Below are positions 37,898 through 47,142 of a stretch of 64,000 nucleotides of DNA, piece after piece. Source of the DNA: Salinimonas profundi (GTDB taxonomy: Bacteria > Pseudomonadota > Gammaproteobacteria > Enterobacterales > Alteromonadaceae); assembly GCF_014750655.1 (NCBI RefSeq), contig NZ_JABBXD010000014.1, forward strand, positions 1 to 64,000, read 5' to 3'. The position numbers were made by a program, and so were the translations under genes. Within the stretch, counting starts at the first letter, position 1. Each line of letters begins with the position of its first letter. The notes under the pieces were generated by a model that worked only from the letters and a program-made list of their open reading frames with translations, was not told the DNA's origin and did no database searches.

Positions 37898-39007
37898 TCA
37901 ACTGATTAAATCGTGCATTGCTTCAATGCCGGGCAGCTGATGCTCCGGCTGATAGAACAAGCGATTCAAACGCCCCAGGAAATTTACACCACGGCCCGGC
38001 TTATTCGGCTTTTGTCGCCGCTCGCTAGTGGTTTGCATAAACTCCCAGGCTTGCAAATTCATACCTTTTATATCTTGCTCGGTGGCACCATGATTTAATA
38101 CCGTCGACAAAATTCGTTCTGTTTTACTTTCGTTAATATTGAGGATCTCGTCGCGGTACAGGTCATTGAGCGGTACATTGATAACCTCCAGTGTCTGATT
38201 AATGGCATGCCATATCTCATCATGTGAAAGATACGCATCACGAGGCGCATAATAGCCGTCAATCTCCCATTCGAGTTCAGCATTACTGACGGCAATCGAG
38301 CTTTCCAACTGCTCACATAAAGACAGGTCGGGTTTAGCACCGATATTGTATGCATCCACAGAAAGCGCCACACAGACTACAATATCGCCCAGTTTGGCAG
38401 GGTTGTAATACAGCGCTTCGAAAGCCGCTCGCTTCACGCCCATCCAGCCGTGAACACACGCGGGCTGCTGAACAAAATGCCTGACATCATCCGGCAAATC
38501 CTCACCGTAGCGTTCAATAAACAGGGGCAACGGATCCTGTGTCGGGTCATCATTGGGCATCCAGACCTCATATTCCTGTCTGTCGTCACCCTTGCCCCGA
38601 CTTTTTATGCCAAATGACAGGTTCACCGGTCTGCATATACTGCGATCTTCATCTACCCGGTGAAAGTATTCCGAACGAAGCCGCTTAATAAACGGCGCAC
38701 TGGTATCTGCTAGCGCAGCAGTGGGATAGCGGTAGCCGACCTCACTATTGATGACATCGGTCAGCCCGGGGATCCGCGCTCTGAGCTTTTCACGTACATT
38801 TTCCAGTACGCTGAGCTGCGGCACAATGATGCTACGCTCTGGTTCAATGGTCAGCCGCTGGCCGGATGGACTATAAAATTTTGGTGTTTTATGAAATTCA
38901 TATCCCGATAACCCCATATTTTCCACCGTTTGATTACGGTAAGTGGCCAGTTCGGCGAACAGAACACTGTGGTCCCGAATATGTTTTAAAAGCGGGCGAT
39001 GCGCCAT
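37898..39007 (-). CDS. Conserved-looking hypothetical protein of unknown family
   Basis: The 369-residue soluble product matches no family I can name. It has no signal peptide or membrane segment. Features: an N-terminal HRPLLKHIRDHSVLFAEL; a region at about 90-130 with NSEVGYRYPTAALADTSAPFIKRLRSEYF; a segment resembling a structured enzyme or capsid-like core (LPLFIERYGEDLPDDVRHFVQQPACVHG); and a basic tail (RRQKPNKPGRGVNFLGRLNRLF). Three cysteines are scattered without a metal-like pattern. It sits between the MBL-fold gene (48 bases upstream) and the DUF1656 gene, all on the minus strand. Codon use looks like its neighbours. Confidence 0.6.
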   Translation of the reverse strand: MAHRPLLKHIRDHSVLFAELATYRNQTVENMGLSGYEFHKTPKFYSPSGQRLTIEPERSIIVPQLSVLENVREKLRARIPGLTDVINSEVGYRYPTAALADTSAPFIKRLRSEYFHRVDEDRSICRPVNLSFGIKSRGKGDDRQEYEVWMPNDDPTQDPLPLFIERYGEDLPDDVRHFVQQPACVHGWMGVKRAAFEALYYNPAKLGDIVVCVALSVDAYNIGAKPDLSLCEQLESSIAVSNAELEWEIDGYYAPRDAYLSHDEIWHAINQTLEVINVPLNDLYRDEILNINESKTERILSTVLNHGATEQDIKGMNLQAWEFMQTTSERRQKPNKPGRGVNFLGRLNRLFYQPEHQLPGIEAMHDLIS

Positions 39008-39055
39008 ACATACTTCCTACAAAAAATGGCGCAAACGGTATGTCAGTTTGCACCG

Positions 39056-39835
39056 TTAATGGTTATCACGCTGATTTGCTTTGTATTTACTTATACCGAG
39101 TTTTTTCACGATCCGATTTTTTGTTGAGTGCCAATGATTTTTTGGCCGGGTCGGGGCGTTTTGAATAATGTCATCAAACGGGATGCTGTTTGCCTCAAGC
39201 GGTTTTACATGTGCACAGAACAGGGTATCAAGATGCAGAGCAGCCACTCGCTTTAATGAACGCCGGTACTGGTTGGGATGGCACACCGGATAAGGCGGAC
39301 ACAATTGCCCTTTTACTTTTACCAGCAAGTCCGCCACGTACATTTTTCGGGAAACGGTGTGTAAGAGGGACAAATCATGATTGGTATGACCCGGTGTATA
39401 TAGCACCTGCCAGTCTGAAAACCCCGGCAGCGACTGTGTATCATCAAGCAGAAGGTCTGGCTTCAAGATGGGCGAATACCAGGTCATTCGCTTACCCTTG
39501 CCCAATCGCTCAGCCACCCAGTACATCAGTGCCACATCAATAATATGCGCGGCACGCCCCATTGCACCGGCATACCACCTGGCGGCTTTGGGATGCGCTG
39601 CAATCTGTGCGCCTGTCAAATCGCGCAGCTTATGCGCTCCGCCGGCGTGATCCGGATGCATGTGCGTCACCACCACCAGCTTTAAATCGGTTAAGGGGCG
39701 TGACAGGGTGTCGGTGATGTACTCACATACCATGGTCACATCGGCGCGGGAACAGCCATCAAGCAGCAAAAGCCCGCCGGCATCCTCAATTAAGAAGATG
39801 TGCTGGATATAACCGTGCAGTGTATGTATTTGCAT
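39056..39835 (-). CDS. MBL-fold metallo-hydrolase
   Basis: A 259-residue metallo-beta-lactamase-fold protein with the metal motif THMHPDHAGGAHKL (HxHxDH) near residue 58, a later TPGHTNHDLSLL with the third-site His, and an Asp ligand in KMYVADLLVKVKG. The C-terminus holds the FCAHVKPLE segment that usually carries the last His. No signal peptide. Members hydrolyse thioesters, phosphodiesters or lactones, and nothing here picks one. It lies on the minus strand upstream of the unknown 369-residue protein and may share its transcript. Confidence 0.85.
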   Translation of the reverse strand: MQIHTLHGYIQHIFLIEDAGGLLLLDGCSRADVTMVCEYITDTLSRPLTDLKLVVVTHMHPDHAGGAHKLRDLTGAQIAAHPKAARWYAGAMGRAAHIIDVALMYWVAERLGKGKRMTWYSPILKPDLLLDDTQSLPGFSDWQVLYTPGHTNHDLSLLHTVSRKMYVADLLVKVKGQLCPPYPVCHPNQYRRSLKRVAALHLDTLFCAHVKPLEANSIPFDDIIQNAPTRPKNHWHSTKNRIVKKLGISKYKANQRDNH

Positions 39836-39919
39836 GATGCTTATGTCTTACCAGAACCGTTTGCTACGCTAGCAAAATACGGCTGGTAAGACCATAAAAA
39901 ACACGCTTAAGAATTAGTC

Positions 39920-41995
39920 CTAGTAACTGTACTGCACGCTCACCATGTAATTTCTGGGACGGCCCGGAAAGTATCGGTCACCGGAAAATGATGAATAGTC
40001 TGCCCGCTCAGCATAACGTTCATCCGTGATATTATTTACTCTGGCGAACACGGTGAGAGCGTTTGTCAGTGCCCAGCTGCTACGCAAATGAAACAAATCG
40101 TGCCCTTCGTATGCGTGCAAATTTTCCGGATCGGTGTAGTAGTCAGAGACATGCTGCCACTCCAGCTGCACCCGCGCCGCTTCTGTTACCTGCCAGCCCA
40201 GACGGGTATTAATCAGGGTATCCGGCGCAGTATCAATATCGTTGCCATTAATATTGATATCGTTCAGCACTTCATCATACTCGTAGGTATGACTGGCATA
40301 AGACGCGGCCACAGCCAGGTCCCATTGGGCTGTCAGTTGCTGCATAAATTCAAGCTCAATGCCCTGATGGCGGGTTTCACCATCAGATACCGTAAAAAAG
40401 TCACTGTCACGGAAGATGACATTCTCTTTGTCCATGCTGTAGGCGGCAAGCGTGAATCGCGTGCCCTGATACTGCCCCTTAAGCCCGGCTTCAATACTGG
40501 TCACCGTTTCCGAATCCAAATCGGCCACCTGCTGATCCCGCTGTAACCGATAAAGTTCTGTGGCCTGAGGCGCGCGATACCCCCGGGCGATATTGCCATA
40601 GATAGTCAGATTATCATTGAGTGTGTAGCTGGCTCTTAATTTGGGTGAAAAATTTGAATAGTCATCACTTGAGCTAGGCGGACGCGCGTAGCGACAGCCA
40701 CCCATCGGGCAGCTTGTACCATCAGCGCGGGTACGGCCAGCCGGCAGGTAGTTGGTGTAGTCGTATTCCATCGATTCAAACCGGGCGGCGGCGGTGACCT
40801 GCCAGGCCTCGTGCTGCCAGGTCAGGGCTGCAAACGGCGCAATCATCGTGGCATCGACATCGTAGTCGTAATGCAATCCTTCAGGCACGGTGGCCACCAG
40901 AAATGCCGAGCCCTGGGTTGGACCATCCTGGAACTGACTCAGACTACCTTCGGTATATTCTGCATCAATACCCGCCTGTAATTGCCATTGCTGTGACAAG
41001 TCATGCTGGTACAGCGACTGCACACCCACGCCTTGCTGGGCATTTTTCTCAAGGGGCTGTCCGGGCAAAAAGTGCATCAGAAAATCCATACTCTGATCAC
41101 GATAGTACGGGGTTATGACCAATGTATCACCGTTATCCATTGACCATTGTGCTTTACTCCAGATGCGCAGCGCACGATTTTTACGAAACGCCTCCGGGTC
41201 GCCATTTTGCTGCGCCAGCGCTTCATTTTTATAGCTTTGGAAACCTTCTATATAGCCGGCAGTATCCTGATCTAAATTGGTATAGGTCAGACCGCTGGTT
41301 AATGTGACATCGGAAAATTCATAACGATGGCGCAGATTGACTTTTTCCTGATGGACACTCTCGTTTTCACGATAGCCACTATCGCGGGTAATACTGGCGT
41401 TAATACCAATACCACTGGTGCCAAAATCCTCGCCATGTCTGAACTTATAACGGCTATACCCATATGAGCCATAATCCACACCCAACAGCCCTGCATCCCG
41501 GGTGACATCCGGGGTGATAACATTCACCACGCCATGAATGGCGTTTGAACCATATAACGCCGACCCCGGCCCTTTGAGCACTTCAATTCGCTGCGCCATC
41601 TCGGTATGTGCTTCAAACAGTTCATTGATATTGCAGAACCCGGCCGCCCGCAGCGGAATATCATCTTCTGCGGTAAGCAGACCACCACACGCTCCTGCGC
41701 CGGTAAATACCTGTGAGCGTAATGCTGGCAAATACTCCTGCCCATTTCCCCGCTGCACGCCTGCTCCGGCAACAAACTTTAATACTTCCTCGATATGCAT
41801 GGGGGCTACCAGCGCGAGCGTGTTTTCGTCTACATCGCTGACGATAATACCTACTGGAGATGGCTGGGCGATACGGTTGCCAGTAGTGACAATGGTTTCG
41901 ATAGATTCATCACTTTGCTGTGCAATGACAGCACTAACAGGTAGCAGTGAGGTGCTTACTGCAAAACACAGTGTGGCGGGCAGTCTGGCCGGCAT
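39920..41995 (-). CDS. TonB-dependent outer-membrane receptor
   Basis: A 691-residue receptor that takes up a scarce ligand across the outer membrane with TonB energy. It has a signal peptide (about 1-25, ending VIAQQ), a plug domain (about 30-160; ETIVTTGNRIAQPSPVGIIVSDVD, then RIEVLKGPGSALYGSNAIHGVVNVIT), and a 22-strand barrel finishing with the standard aromatic C-terminus NYMVSVQYSY. ARGYRAPQATELYR marks the mid-barrel. The ligand cannot be told; no siderophore or vitamin gene is adjacent. AAGGA lies about 11 bases before the ATG. A palindrome in the upstream region (42047-42062) may be its operator. Confidence 0.92.
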   Translation of the reverse strand: MPARLPATLCFAVSTSLLPVSAVIAQQSDESIETIVTTGNRIAQPSPVGIIVSDVDENTLALVAPMHIEEVLKFVAGAGVQRGNGQEYLPALRSQVFTGAGACGGLLTAEDDIPLRAAGFCNINELFEAHTEMAQRIEVLKGPGSALYGSNAIHGVVNVITPDVTRDAGLLGVDYGSYGYSRYKFRHGEDFGTSGIGINASITRDSGYRENESVHQEKVNLRHRYEFSDVTLTSGLTYTNLDQDTAGYIEGFQSYKNEALAQQNGDPEAFRKNRALRIWSKAQWSMDNGDTLVITPYYRDQSMDFLMHFLPGQPLEKNAQQGVGVQSLYQHDLSQQWQLQAGIDAEYTEGSLSQFQDGPTQGSAFLVATVPEGLHYDYDVDATMIAPFAALTWQHEAWQVTAAARFESMEYDYTNYLPAGRTRADGTSCPMGGCRYARPPSSSDDYSNFSPKLRASYTLNDNLTIYGNIARGYRAPQATELYRLQRDQQVADLDSETVTSIEAGLKGQYQGTRFTLAAYSMDKENVIFRDSDFFTVSDGETRHQGIELEFMQQLTAQWDLAVAASYASHTYEYDEVLNDININGNDIDTAPDTLINTRLGWQVTEAARVQLEWQHVSDYYTDPENLHAYEGHDLFHLRSSWALTNALTVFARVNNITDERYAERADYSSFSGDRYFPGRPRNYMVSVQYSY

Positions 41996-42046
41996 AAATA
42001 AAACAGTCCTTCTTTTTGTCGGTAGCTTGGTAACGCAATACAGCGC

Positions 42047-42062
42047 ACACCTTATAGGGTGT
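42047..42062. promoter_or_regulatory. Near-perfect 16-base palindrome upstream of the TonB receptor gene
   Basis: ACACCTTATAGGGTGT reads the same on the other strand except for one mismatched pair. It lies 52 bases upstream of the receptor start codon, a usual place for a repressor operator. The regulator is unknown. Confidence 0.4.
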
Positions 42063-42088
42063 AAGTATGCTGAAAGTTTAGCTGGCTT

Positions 42089-42388
42089 TTGAATTTGTGC
42101 TGTATCTCAAATGATAATGACGCGTGTCCGGTAGGCTGTACGCGGGCACAGGATACTGTAATCACCGATAAAAAGCGCCGGTTAAAACCGTACATTCTTG
42201 GTGCCGTGGTGCTTGTCGCGGTCGCTTTATCTGCCCATGCCATTATCTCCACCGAGACGGTTTCTCAGTCGGTGGACAAATCGTCATTGCAGATAGCTAC
42301 GGTTAAACTGGGCGAATTGGTTCGGGATATTGCTGCCACTGGTCGAATCGTTGCGGCCAACGCCCCACAGGTTTAAAGCCCGAAATAA
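42089..42388 (+). pseudogene. N-terminal remnant of a periplasmic adaptor (HlyD/MacA-like)
   Basis: The plus strand encodes DTVITDKKRRLKPYILGAV, a membrane segment (VVLVAVALSAHAII), then LQIATVKLGELVRDIAATGRIVAANAPQV, the typical start of a membrane-fusion protein up to the first lipoyl half. At this point adaptors usually read VYSPEQG; here the codons are GTT TAA AGC CCG AAA TAA GGC, so Tyr and Gln codons have become stops while the frame is kept. No good ATG with a ribosome site exists for this frame. The remaining 300 or so residues are missing. I read this as the left end of a deleted efflux operon. Confidence 0.7.
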
Positions 42389-42497
42389 GGCCTCGCATTA
42401 TGCTGTGATAGCAGAAGCCCATCATGGGCAAATCGCCCTGCAAAACCGCCAGGACGGCGGCTTGCGGGTGCGGGTTATATTACCCGCCCAGCAATAG
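42389..42497 (+). pseudogene. C-terminal remnant of a sensor histidine kinase
   Basis: Directly after the adaptor remnant, the sequence reads GLAL, then, one base out of frame from 42402, AVIAEAHHGQIALQNRQDGG and LRVRVILPAQQ before a stop at 42497. This is the G2-box and tail of a HATPase domain (compare the general pattern GLGLAxVxxIxxxHxG). Only the last 36 or so residues are left. With the preceding fragment it marks a deletion that fused the start of an adaptor gene to the end of a kinase gene. The stretch 41996-42516 holds nothing else apart from the receptor's upstream region. Confidence 0.68.
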
Positions 42498-42516
42498 GTC
42501 AACGCATATCACGCCA

Positions 42517-45500
42517 TCAGATGTGTTTTTCATCTTTGGAGAACACGCGGTATACCCAGACGAAAAAGTATGGCGCGAAAAATACCACAAAGAGTGTGGT
42601 GGCAGTAATCCCCCCTAGCACCCCAATACTGATCGCATTTTGGGCACCGGAACCCGGCCCGGTGGCAAAGGCCAGCGGCATTACCCCTAAAATAAAGGTC
42701 AGTGAGGTCATCAGAATGGGCCGCAAGCGCTGCTTGGCAGCGGTTAAAGCGGCATCAAAGGCACTCATGCCTTCATTCACATTGTGCTGGGCAAACTCCA
42801 CAATCAGGATGGCGTTTTTCGCAGCAAGCCCGATGGTCATCAGCAGGCCCACCTGAAAATACACATCGTTGGACTGCCCGGTCAGCCAGGTGGCCAGTAC
42901 CGCGCCCAGTATCCCGAACGGCACCGTCAGCATAATTGAGAGCGGTATCGCCCAACTTTCATACAGGGCCGCCAGAATCATGAATACGGCAATAACGGTA
43001 ATGCTGTACAGCAGCATGGTCTGATTACCGCTTTGCTTTTCCTCATAGGACAAGCCGGTCCAGGCGATATCAATGCCTTTGGGTAAAGATTGCGCAATAC
43101 GCTCAACTTCCTGCAGCGCCTCGCCAGAACTGATACCCGGCGTAGTCGAGCCCTGGATTTCCCGGGATGAGCTGCCATTAAACCGGGTGAGTTTGGGCGG
43201 GCCATAAGTCCACTCGCCGGCGGCAATTTCTTTCAGCTGGACCATGCCCCCGCTTTCGTTTCTTACATACCAGTCGTTAATATCTTCGGGCAACATCCGG
43301 TACTGATCCTCGGCTTGCACATAGACACGTTTGATTCGCCCGTTTTCAATGAAATCATTGACATACGTACCACCCAGCGCGGAACTTAACGTCTGGTTGA
43401 TGGTGGATACGGGAACGCCCAGTGCACGGGCTTTGATCGTATCCACATCCAGATTGTATTGCGGGTTATCTGCCAGCCCGTTAAAGCGAACGGCGGTTAA
43501 CATCTGGCTCTGATTGGCTTTGCCCAAAAACTGATTGGTCGCCTGAACCAGGGCTTCATGGCCCAGACCGGCTTTATCAATCAGCTGGAACTCAAAGCCA
43601 CTGGCATTACCCAGTGCGCTTACCGGTGGCGGAATCAGTGGAATAATCATGGCATCAGATACACCAGAAAGCGCTTTTGCGGCTTTTTCCTGTATCTTAA
43701 AGACACTTTTCTCCTGTCCCCGGGCCTCCCAGTCACTCATCTTCACAAATGCGATACCCACATTTTGTGCCTGACCTGAAAAACTGAAGCCGGCTGCGGT
43801 AAATAGCCCTTCCACAGCACCATCCGTGTTATCCAGATAGAAATCTTCAACCTTCTCAATCTTGTCGCGAGTCTGTTGCAACGTCGTGCTCGGTGGTCCG
43901 GTAACCAGTGTGAACATTCGTCCCTGATCTTCTTCAGGTAAAAATGAGGTGGGAATACGCAAGAATATAAACACTGCCACCGCGATTACAATGAAAAAGA
44001 TGATGGGTAGAATGAACCGATTATTCAGCGTGTTCTCCAGTACCCGGCCGTGACCGGCACGCATTTTATTGAAGCCGCGGTTGAACAGTCCAAAAGGCCC
44101 GGTATGCTTTTCTTCCTTGCCCTGCTCTAAAAAAATTGCGCACAGCGTGGGTGATAACGTTAGCGCCACAAACAGTGACAGGCCCATCGCCACTGAAATC
44201 GTGATGGCAAACTGACGATAGATCACACCCACAGAACCATCAAACAAGGCCATTGGTAAAAATACCGCCCATATCACCACAGTGGTTCCCAGCAGCGCCG
44301 AAGAAATTTCTTTCATCGCCAGTCGTGACGCTTCTTTAGGCGACAGGCTTTCATCTTCTTCCAGCTTGCGCTCGGCATTTTCGGTCACAACAATGGCATC
44401 ATCCACCAGCATGCCGATAGCCAGTACCAGCGCGAACAACGTCAGCACATTAATGGAATAATCAAACACCAACAAAAAGGCAAACGTCCCCAACAACACA
44501 ATGGGAATAGCGAGGGCAGGAATGAGCGTGGCGCGAAAGGTTTGCAAAAAGACGTAGATAACAACAATAACCAGGATCACCGCGATAACCAGCGTCTCTA
44601 CCACATTTAAAATCGATGCCTCTATGAACGGTGATATATCAATGGGATATTGCACTTCCAAGTCATCGGGAATGATACTGTCGAAATCTTTCACCCGGGC
44701 TTTAACATTCTGAATCGTTTCCAGTGCGTTAGCCGAAGGTGAAAGCTCTATGGCGATGCCCGATGCGGGCTTGCGATTCCAGCGCCCTATCACCCGATAG
44801 CTTTCCGCGCCGATTTCAATCCGAGACACGTCCCCCAGGGTCACATGGGAACCATCTGTATTCACCGACAGCAGGATTTGTTCAAATTCCTGCGGACTGG
44901 AAAGCAGCGTTTGTGCGGTGATAGTGGCGTTTAACTGTTGCCCGTCGACCGACGGTGCGCCGCCTATTTCGCCAGAGGCTAACTGAACATTTTGCTCCTG
45001 AATGGCATTTATTACATCCAGCGTGGTGATATTAAAGTTATTCATGGCGTGTGGATCAAGCCAGATACGCATTGCGTGTTCAGGACCAAAGGTCTGGATC
45101 TGACCAACCCCATTCACCCGGCTAAGCGGTTCTTCCAAATTAGAAACCAGAAAGTCGGATATATCATTTCGGCTCATATTGCCGCTTTTAGAGAAAAAGG
45201 CGACGATGAGGGCATAACTGCTTCCTGCCTTTTCTACCGACACCCCCAACTGTTGCACCACCGGTGGTAAAGAGGACTGGGCTTGCGACACCTTATTTTG
45301 TGTCTGCACCTGCGCAATATCAGGGTCTGTGCCCGGCTCAAAGGTCAGCGTAATAGATGCCGTACCTGCCGAAGAGCTTTGCGATTGAATATAGCGAAGA
45401 TTATCGATACCAGTCAGGTTCTTTTCGATAACCTGAGTGACCGTATTCTCAAGGGTTTGGGCCGAAGCGCCTGGATAACTGGCCGATATCGACACTTTAG

Positions 45501-45624
45501 GCGGCGCGATATTCGGGTACTGCTCCAGCGGCAAGCTCAGAACACCGAAAATGCCGGCACCAACTATCAGCAGCGCGACTACAATTGTGAATATAGGACG
45601 AGCAATAAAAAACCTGGAGAACAT
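42517..45624 (-). CDS. RND efflux transporter, HAE1 (AcrB-like) family
   Basis: A 1035-residue proton-driven drug exporter. It starts MFSRFFIARPIFTIVVALLIVGAG as HAE1 pumps do, has 12 membrane helices in two sets and two large periplasmic loops (about 35-330 and 560-860). The proton-relay acidic pair is in LAIGMLVDDAIVVTENAER (helix 4, near residue 405), followed by FLPMALFDGSVGVIYRQFAITI. The second half shows ESWAIPLSIMLTVPFGILGA and AKNAILIVEFA. It lies three bases after its adaptor gene. No outer-membrane TolC gene or regulator lies beside it. Substrates would be hydrophobic toxicants; not deducible here. Confidence 0.95.
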   Translation of the reverse strand: MFSRFFIARPIFTIVVALLIVGAGIFGVLSLPLEQYPNIAPPKVSISASYPGASAQTLENTVTQVIEKNLTGIDNLRYIQSQSSSAGTASITLTFEPGTDPDIAQVQTQNKVSQAQSSLPPVVQQLGVSVEKAGSSYALIVAFFSKSGNMSRNDISDFLVSNLEEPLSRVNGVGQIQTFGPEHAMRIWLDPHAMNNFNITTLDVINAIQEQNVQLASGEIGGAPSVDGQQLNATITAQTLLSSPQEFEQILLSVNTDGSHVTLGDVSRIEIGAESYRVIGRWNRKPASGIAIELSPSANALETIQNVKARVKDFDSIIPDDLEVQYPIDISPFIEASILNVVETLVIAVILVIVVIYVFLQTFRATLIPALAIPIVLLGTFAFLLVFDYSINVLTLFALVLAIGMLVDDAIVVTENAERKLEEDESLSPKEASRLAMKEISSALLGTTVVIWAVFLPMALFDGSVGVIYRQFAITISVAMGLSLFVALTLSPTLCAIFLEQGKEEKHTGPFGLFNRGFNKMRAGHGRVLENTLNNRFILPIIFFIVIAVAVFIFLRIPTSFLPEEDQGRMFTLVTGPPSTTLQQTRDKIEKVEDFYLDNTDGAVEGLFTAAGFSFSGQAQNVGIAFVKMSDWEARGQEKSVFKIQEKAAKALSGVSDAMIIPLIPPPVSALGNASGFEFQLIDKAGLGHEALVQATNQFLGKANQSQMLTAVRFNGLADNPQYNLDVDTIKARALGVPVSTINQTLSSALGGTYVNDFIENGRIKRVYVQAEDQYRMLPEDINDWYVRNESGGMVQLKEIAAGEWTYGPPKLTRFNGSSSREIQGSTTPGISSGEALQEVERIAQSLPKGIDIAWTGLSYEEKQSGNQTMLLYSITVIAVFMILAALYESWAIPLSIMLTVPFGILGAVLATWLTGQSNDVYFQVGLLMTIGLAAKNAILIVEFAQHNVNEGMSAFDAALTAAKQRLRPILMTSLTFILGVMPLAFATGPGSGAQNAISIGVLGGITATTLFVVFFAPYFFVWVYRVFSKDEKHI

Positions 45625-45627
45625 GGT

Positions 45628-46908
45628 TTAGCGCCCGCCAGATTGTGCAGAGGACTCTGCTGAATTATTGCTCTGGGGCTGCCCGCTGGCTTTTTTCTTA
45701 TTGGCCAAATCACTTGGCTTTACTGGCGCCCCTGGTTGAAGGTTCATCGTTCCTTCAACAATGACAAGATCGCCCTCCTCAAGCCCATCTTCAATCACCC
45801 ACTGGTCTTTATAAGCTACGCCGGTTCTGACCTGACGCTTTTGCGCTTTATCGCCACTACCTACGACCCATACATGCTTGGTTCCGCCATTGCCAATCTG
45901 AACACTTTTTTGCGGCACCACCAGCGCTTTGGATGATGCAAGATCTTCTATGGATGCCCGTACGAACAACCCTGGTAGCAGCTGATTATCCGGATTGGGA
46001 AACACAGAGCGAAGACGGATGGCACCGGTTTGTTCATCTACAGCAAGATCGGTCGCATCCAGCTTGCCTTTATGTGGGTAAGGCTCCCCTGATTCTGAAA
46101 AAAACAGGCTTACCTGAAAATCTGTATTTTGCTTTTGCTGAATTCTGGACTCGATTAACCGCGCTTTAAGCTTTTGCGCATCACCCACCGATTGCGACAA
46201 GTCGACATACACAGGATCAAGTTGCCGGATAACGGCCAGCGGTTCCTGTTGTTGTTGGGTAACCAGCGCGCCCTTGGTTACCCGTGAAGGACCAATAAAG
46301 CCACTGATAGGCGCATACACTCTGGTATAGGCCAGATTAATTCTGGCTGTTTTTACCGCCGCTTCAGCCTGGCTGACCGACGCCTGGGCTTGTTTGAGTT
46401 GCATTTTAGCAGTATCAAACTCTTGCTCGCTTAACACCTTTTGTTTTACCAGGCCGTCATAGCGATTCACCACTGCTTGTGTATTTGCCACCGCGGCATT
46501 AGCGCTTTCTAAATCTGCCTGCGCCATCTCCAGATCGGCCTGATAGCGGGCCGGATCTATCTGATAAAGCTGTTCGCCTTCTTCAACCAGAGAGCCTTCC
46601 TCGAAGAGGCGGGCCTGAATAATGCCACTCACTTGTGGGCGTATTTCTGCCACACGGTAAGACACCACCCGACCGGGTAGCTTTTGGGTATAGTCAATTT
46701 TCTCAGGCGTAAGGCGAATAAAGCCCACCGGCATCGCCTGTTTCTGATCACCTTGTTGCCCGGCCCCCGCACCAGCACCCTGCCCTTTCGAGTCATCATT
46801 GTCGCTGCAACCAAAAAGCGATGTGAGACCGAAAAGAATGAAAGTGAATGTTGCCCTGCGAACCATCGATTTATACGACAAGTCGCCAACGTTTAACCAA
46901 CGCGCCAT
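45628..46908 (-). CDS. RND periplasmic adaptor lipoprotein (AcrA-like)
   Basis: Membrane fusion protein partner of the adjacent HAE1 pump. The product is 426 residues from the ATG at 46908 or 412 from the ATG at 46866. The shorter form begins with a canonical lipoprotein signal ending LTSLFGC, whereas only the longer form has a weak AGG ribosome site, so the start is uncertain. Domains: lipoyl halves (EIRPQVSGIIQARLFEEGSLVEEG and YTRVYAPISGFIGPS), alpha-hairpin (about 115-185), beta-barrel with DPVYVDLSQS, and a Gln/Ser-rich tail. It is the first gene of the two-gene pump unit. Confidence 0.92.
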   Translation of the reverse strand: MARWLNVGDLSYKSMVRRATFTFILFGLTSLFGCSDNDDSKGQGAGAGAGQQGDQKQAMPVGFIRLTPEKIDYTQKLPGRVVSYRVAEIRPQVSGIIQARLFEEGSLVEEGEQLYQIDPARYQADLEMAQADLESANAAVANTQAVVNRYDGLVKQKVLSEQEFDTAKMQLKQAQASVSQAEAAVKTARINLAYTRVYAPISGFIGPSRVTKGALVTQQQQEPLAVIRQLDPVYVDLSQSVGDAQKLKARLIESRIQQKQNTDFQVSLFFSESGEPYPHKGKLDATDLAVDEQTGAIRLRSVFPNPDNQLLPGLFVRASIEDLASSKALVVPQKSVQIGNGGTKHVWVVGSGDKAQKRQVRTGVAYKDQWVIEDGLEEGDLVIVEGTMNLQPGAPVKPSDLANKKKASGQPQSNNSAESSAQSGGR

Positions 46909-47076
46909 GTTTTAGTGCCTGTTCAGCCTGATATTCTTACGACACCGGAAGAAGCACCGGCTCATGAATTGATTTTTAAGACGAATCAGCTACTTGCTAC
47001 GCTGAACAAAAATAAGCCGATCACGATTGTGAAGATGACATTTTTGACAGACATAGCATCTATCCGGTTGGCGCAC

Positions 47077-47115
47077 AAAAAAAGCCCGGCGCAATCAGCT
47101 TGCTTACCGGGCTTG
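47077..47115 (-). terminator. Terminator of the xylanase transcript
   Basis: On the minus strand AAGCCCGG and CCGGGCTT form a stem with a 17-base loop followed by seven U's. It lies 28 bases past the GH10 gene and ends the PEP-CTERM-GH10 transcript. The plus strand lacks a U run, so it acts one way. The rest of the region 46909-47142 shows no gene. Confidence 0.85.
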
Positions 47116-47142
47116 CATGTCAGTCAGCCTGATGATTTTATG

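Noticed and set aside
41538-42092. Plus-strand open frame of 184 codons opposite the TonB receptor gene
   Set aside because: It is the antisense shadow of the conserved plug-domain coding region, with low-complexity Ser/Thr/Ala composition and no recognisable domain.
42109-42121. Fur-box-like AAATGATAATGA upstream of the TonB receptor
   Set aside because: Only about 10 of 19 consensus positions match and the second half-site is missing, so iron control cannot be supported.
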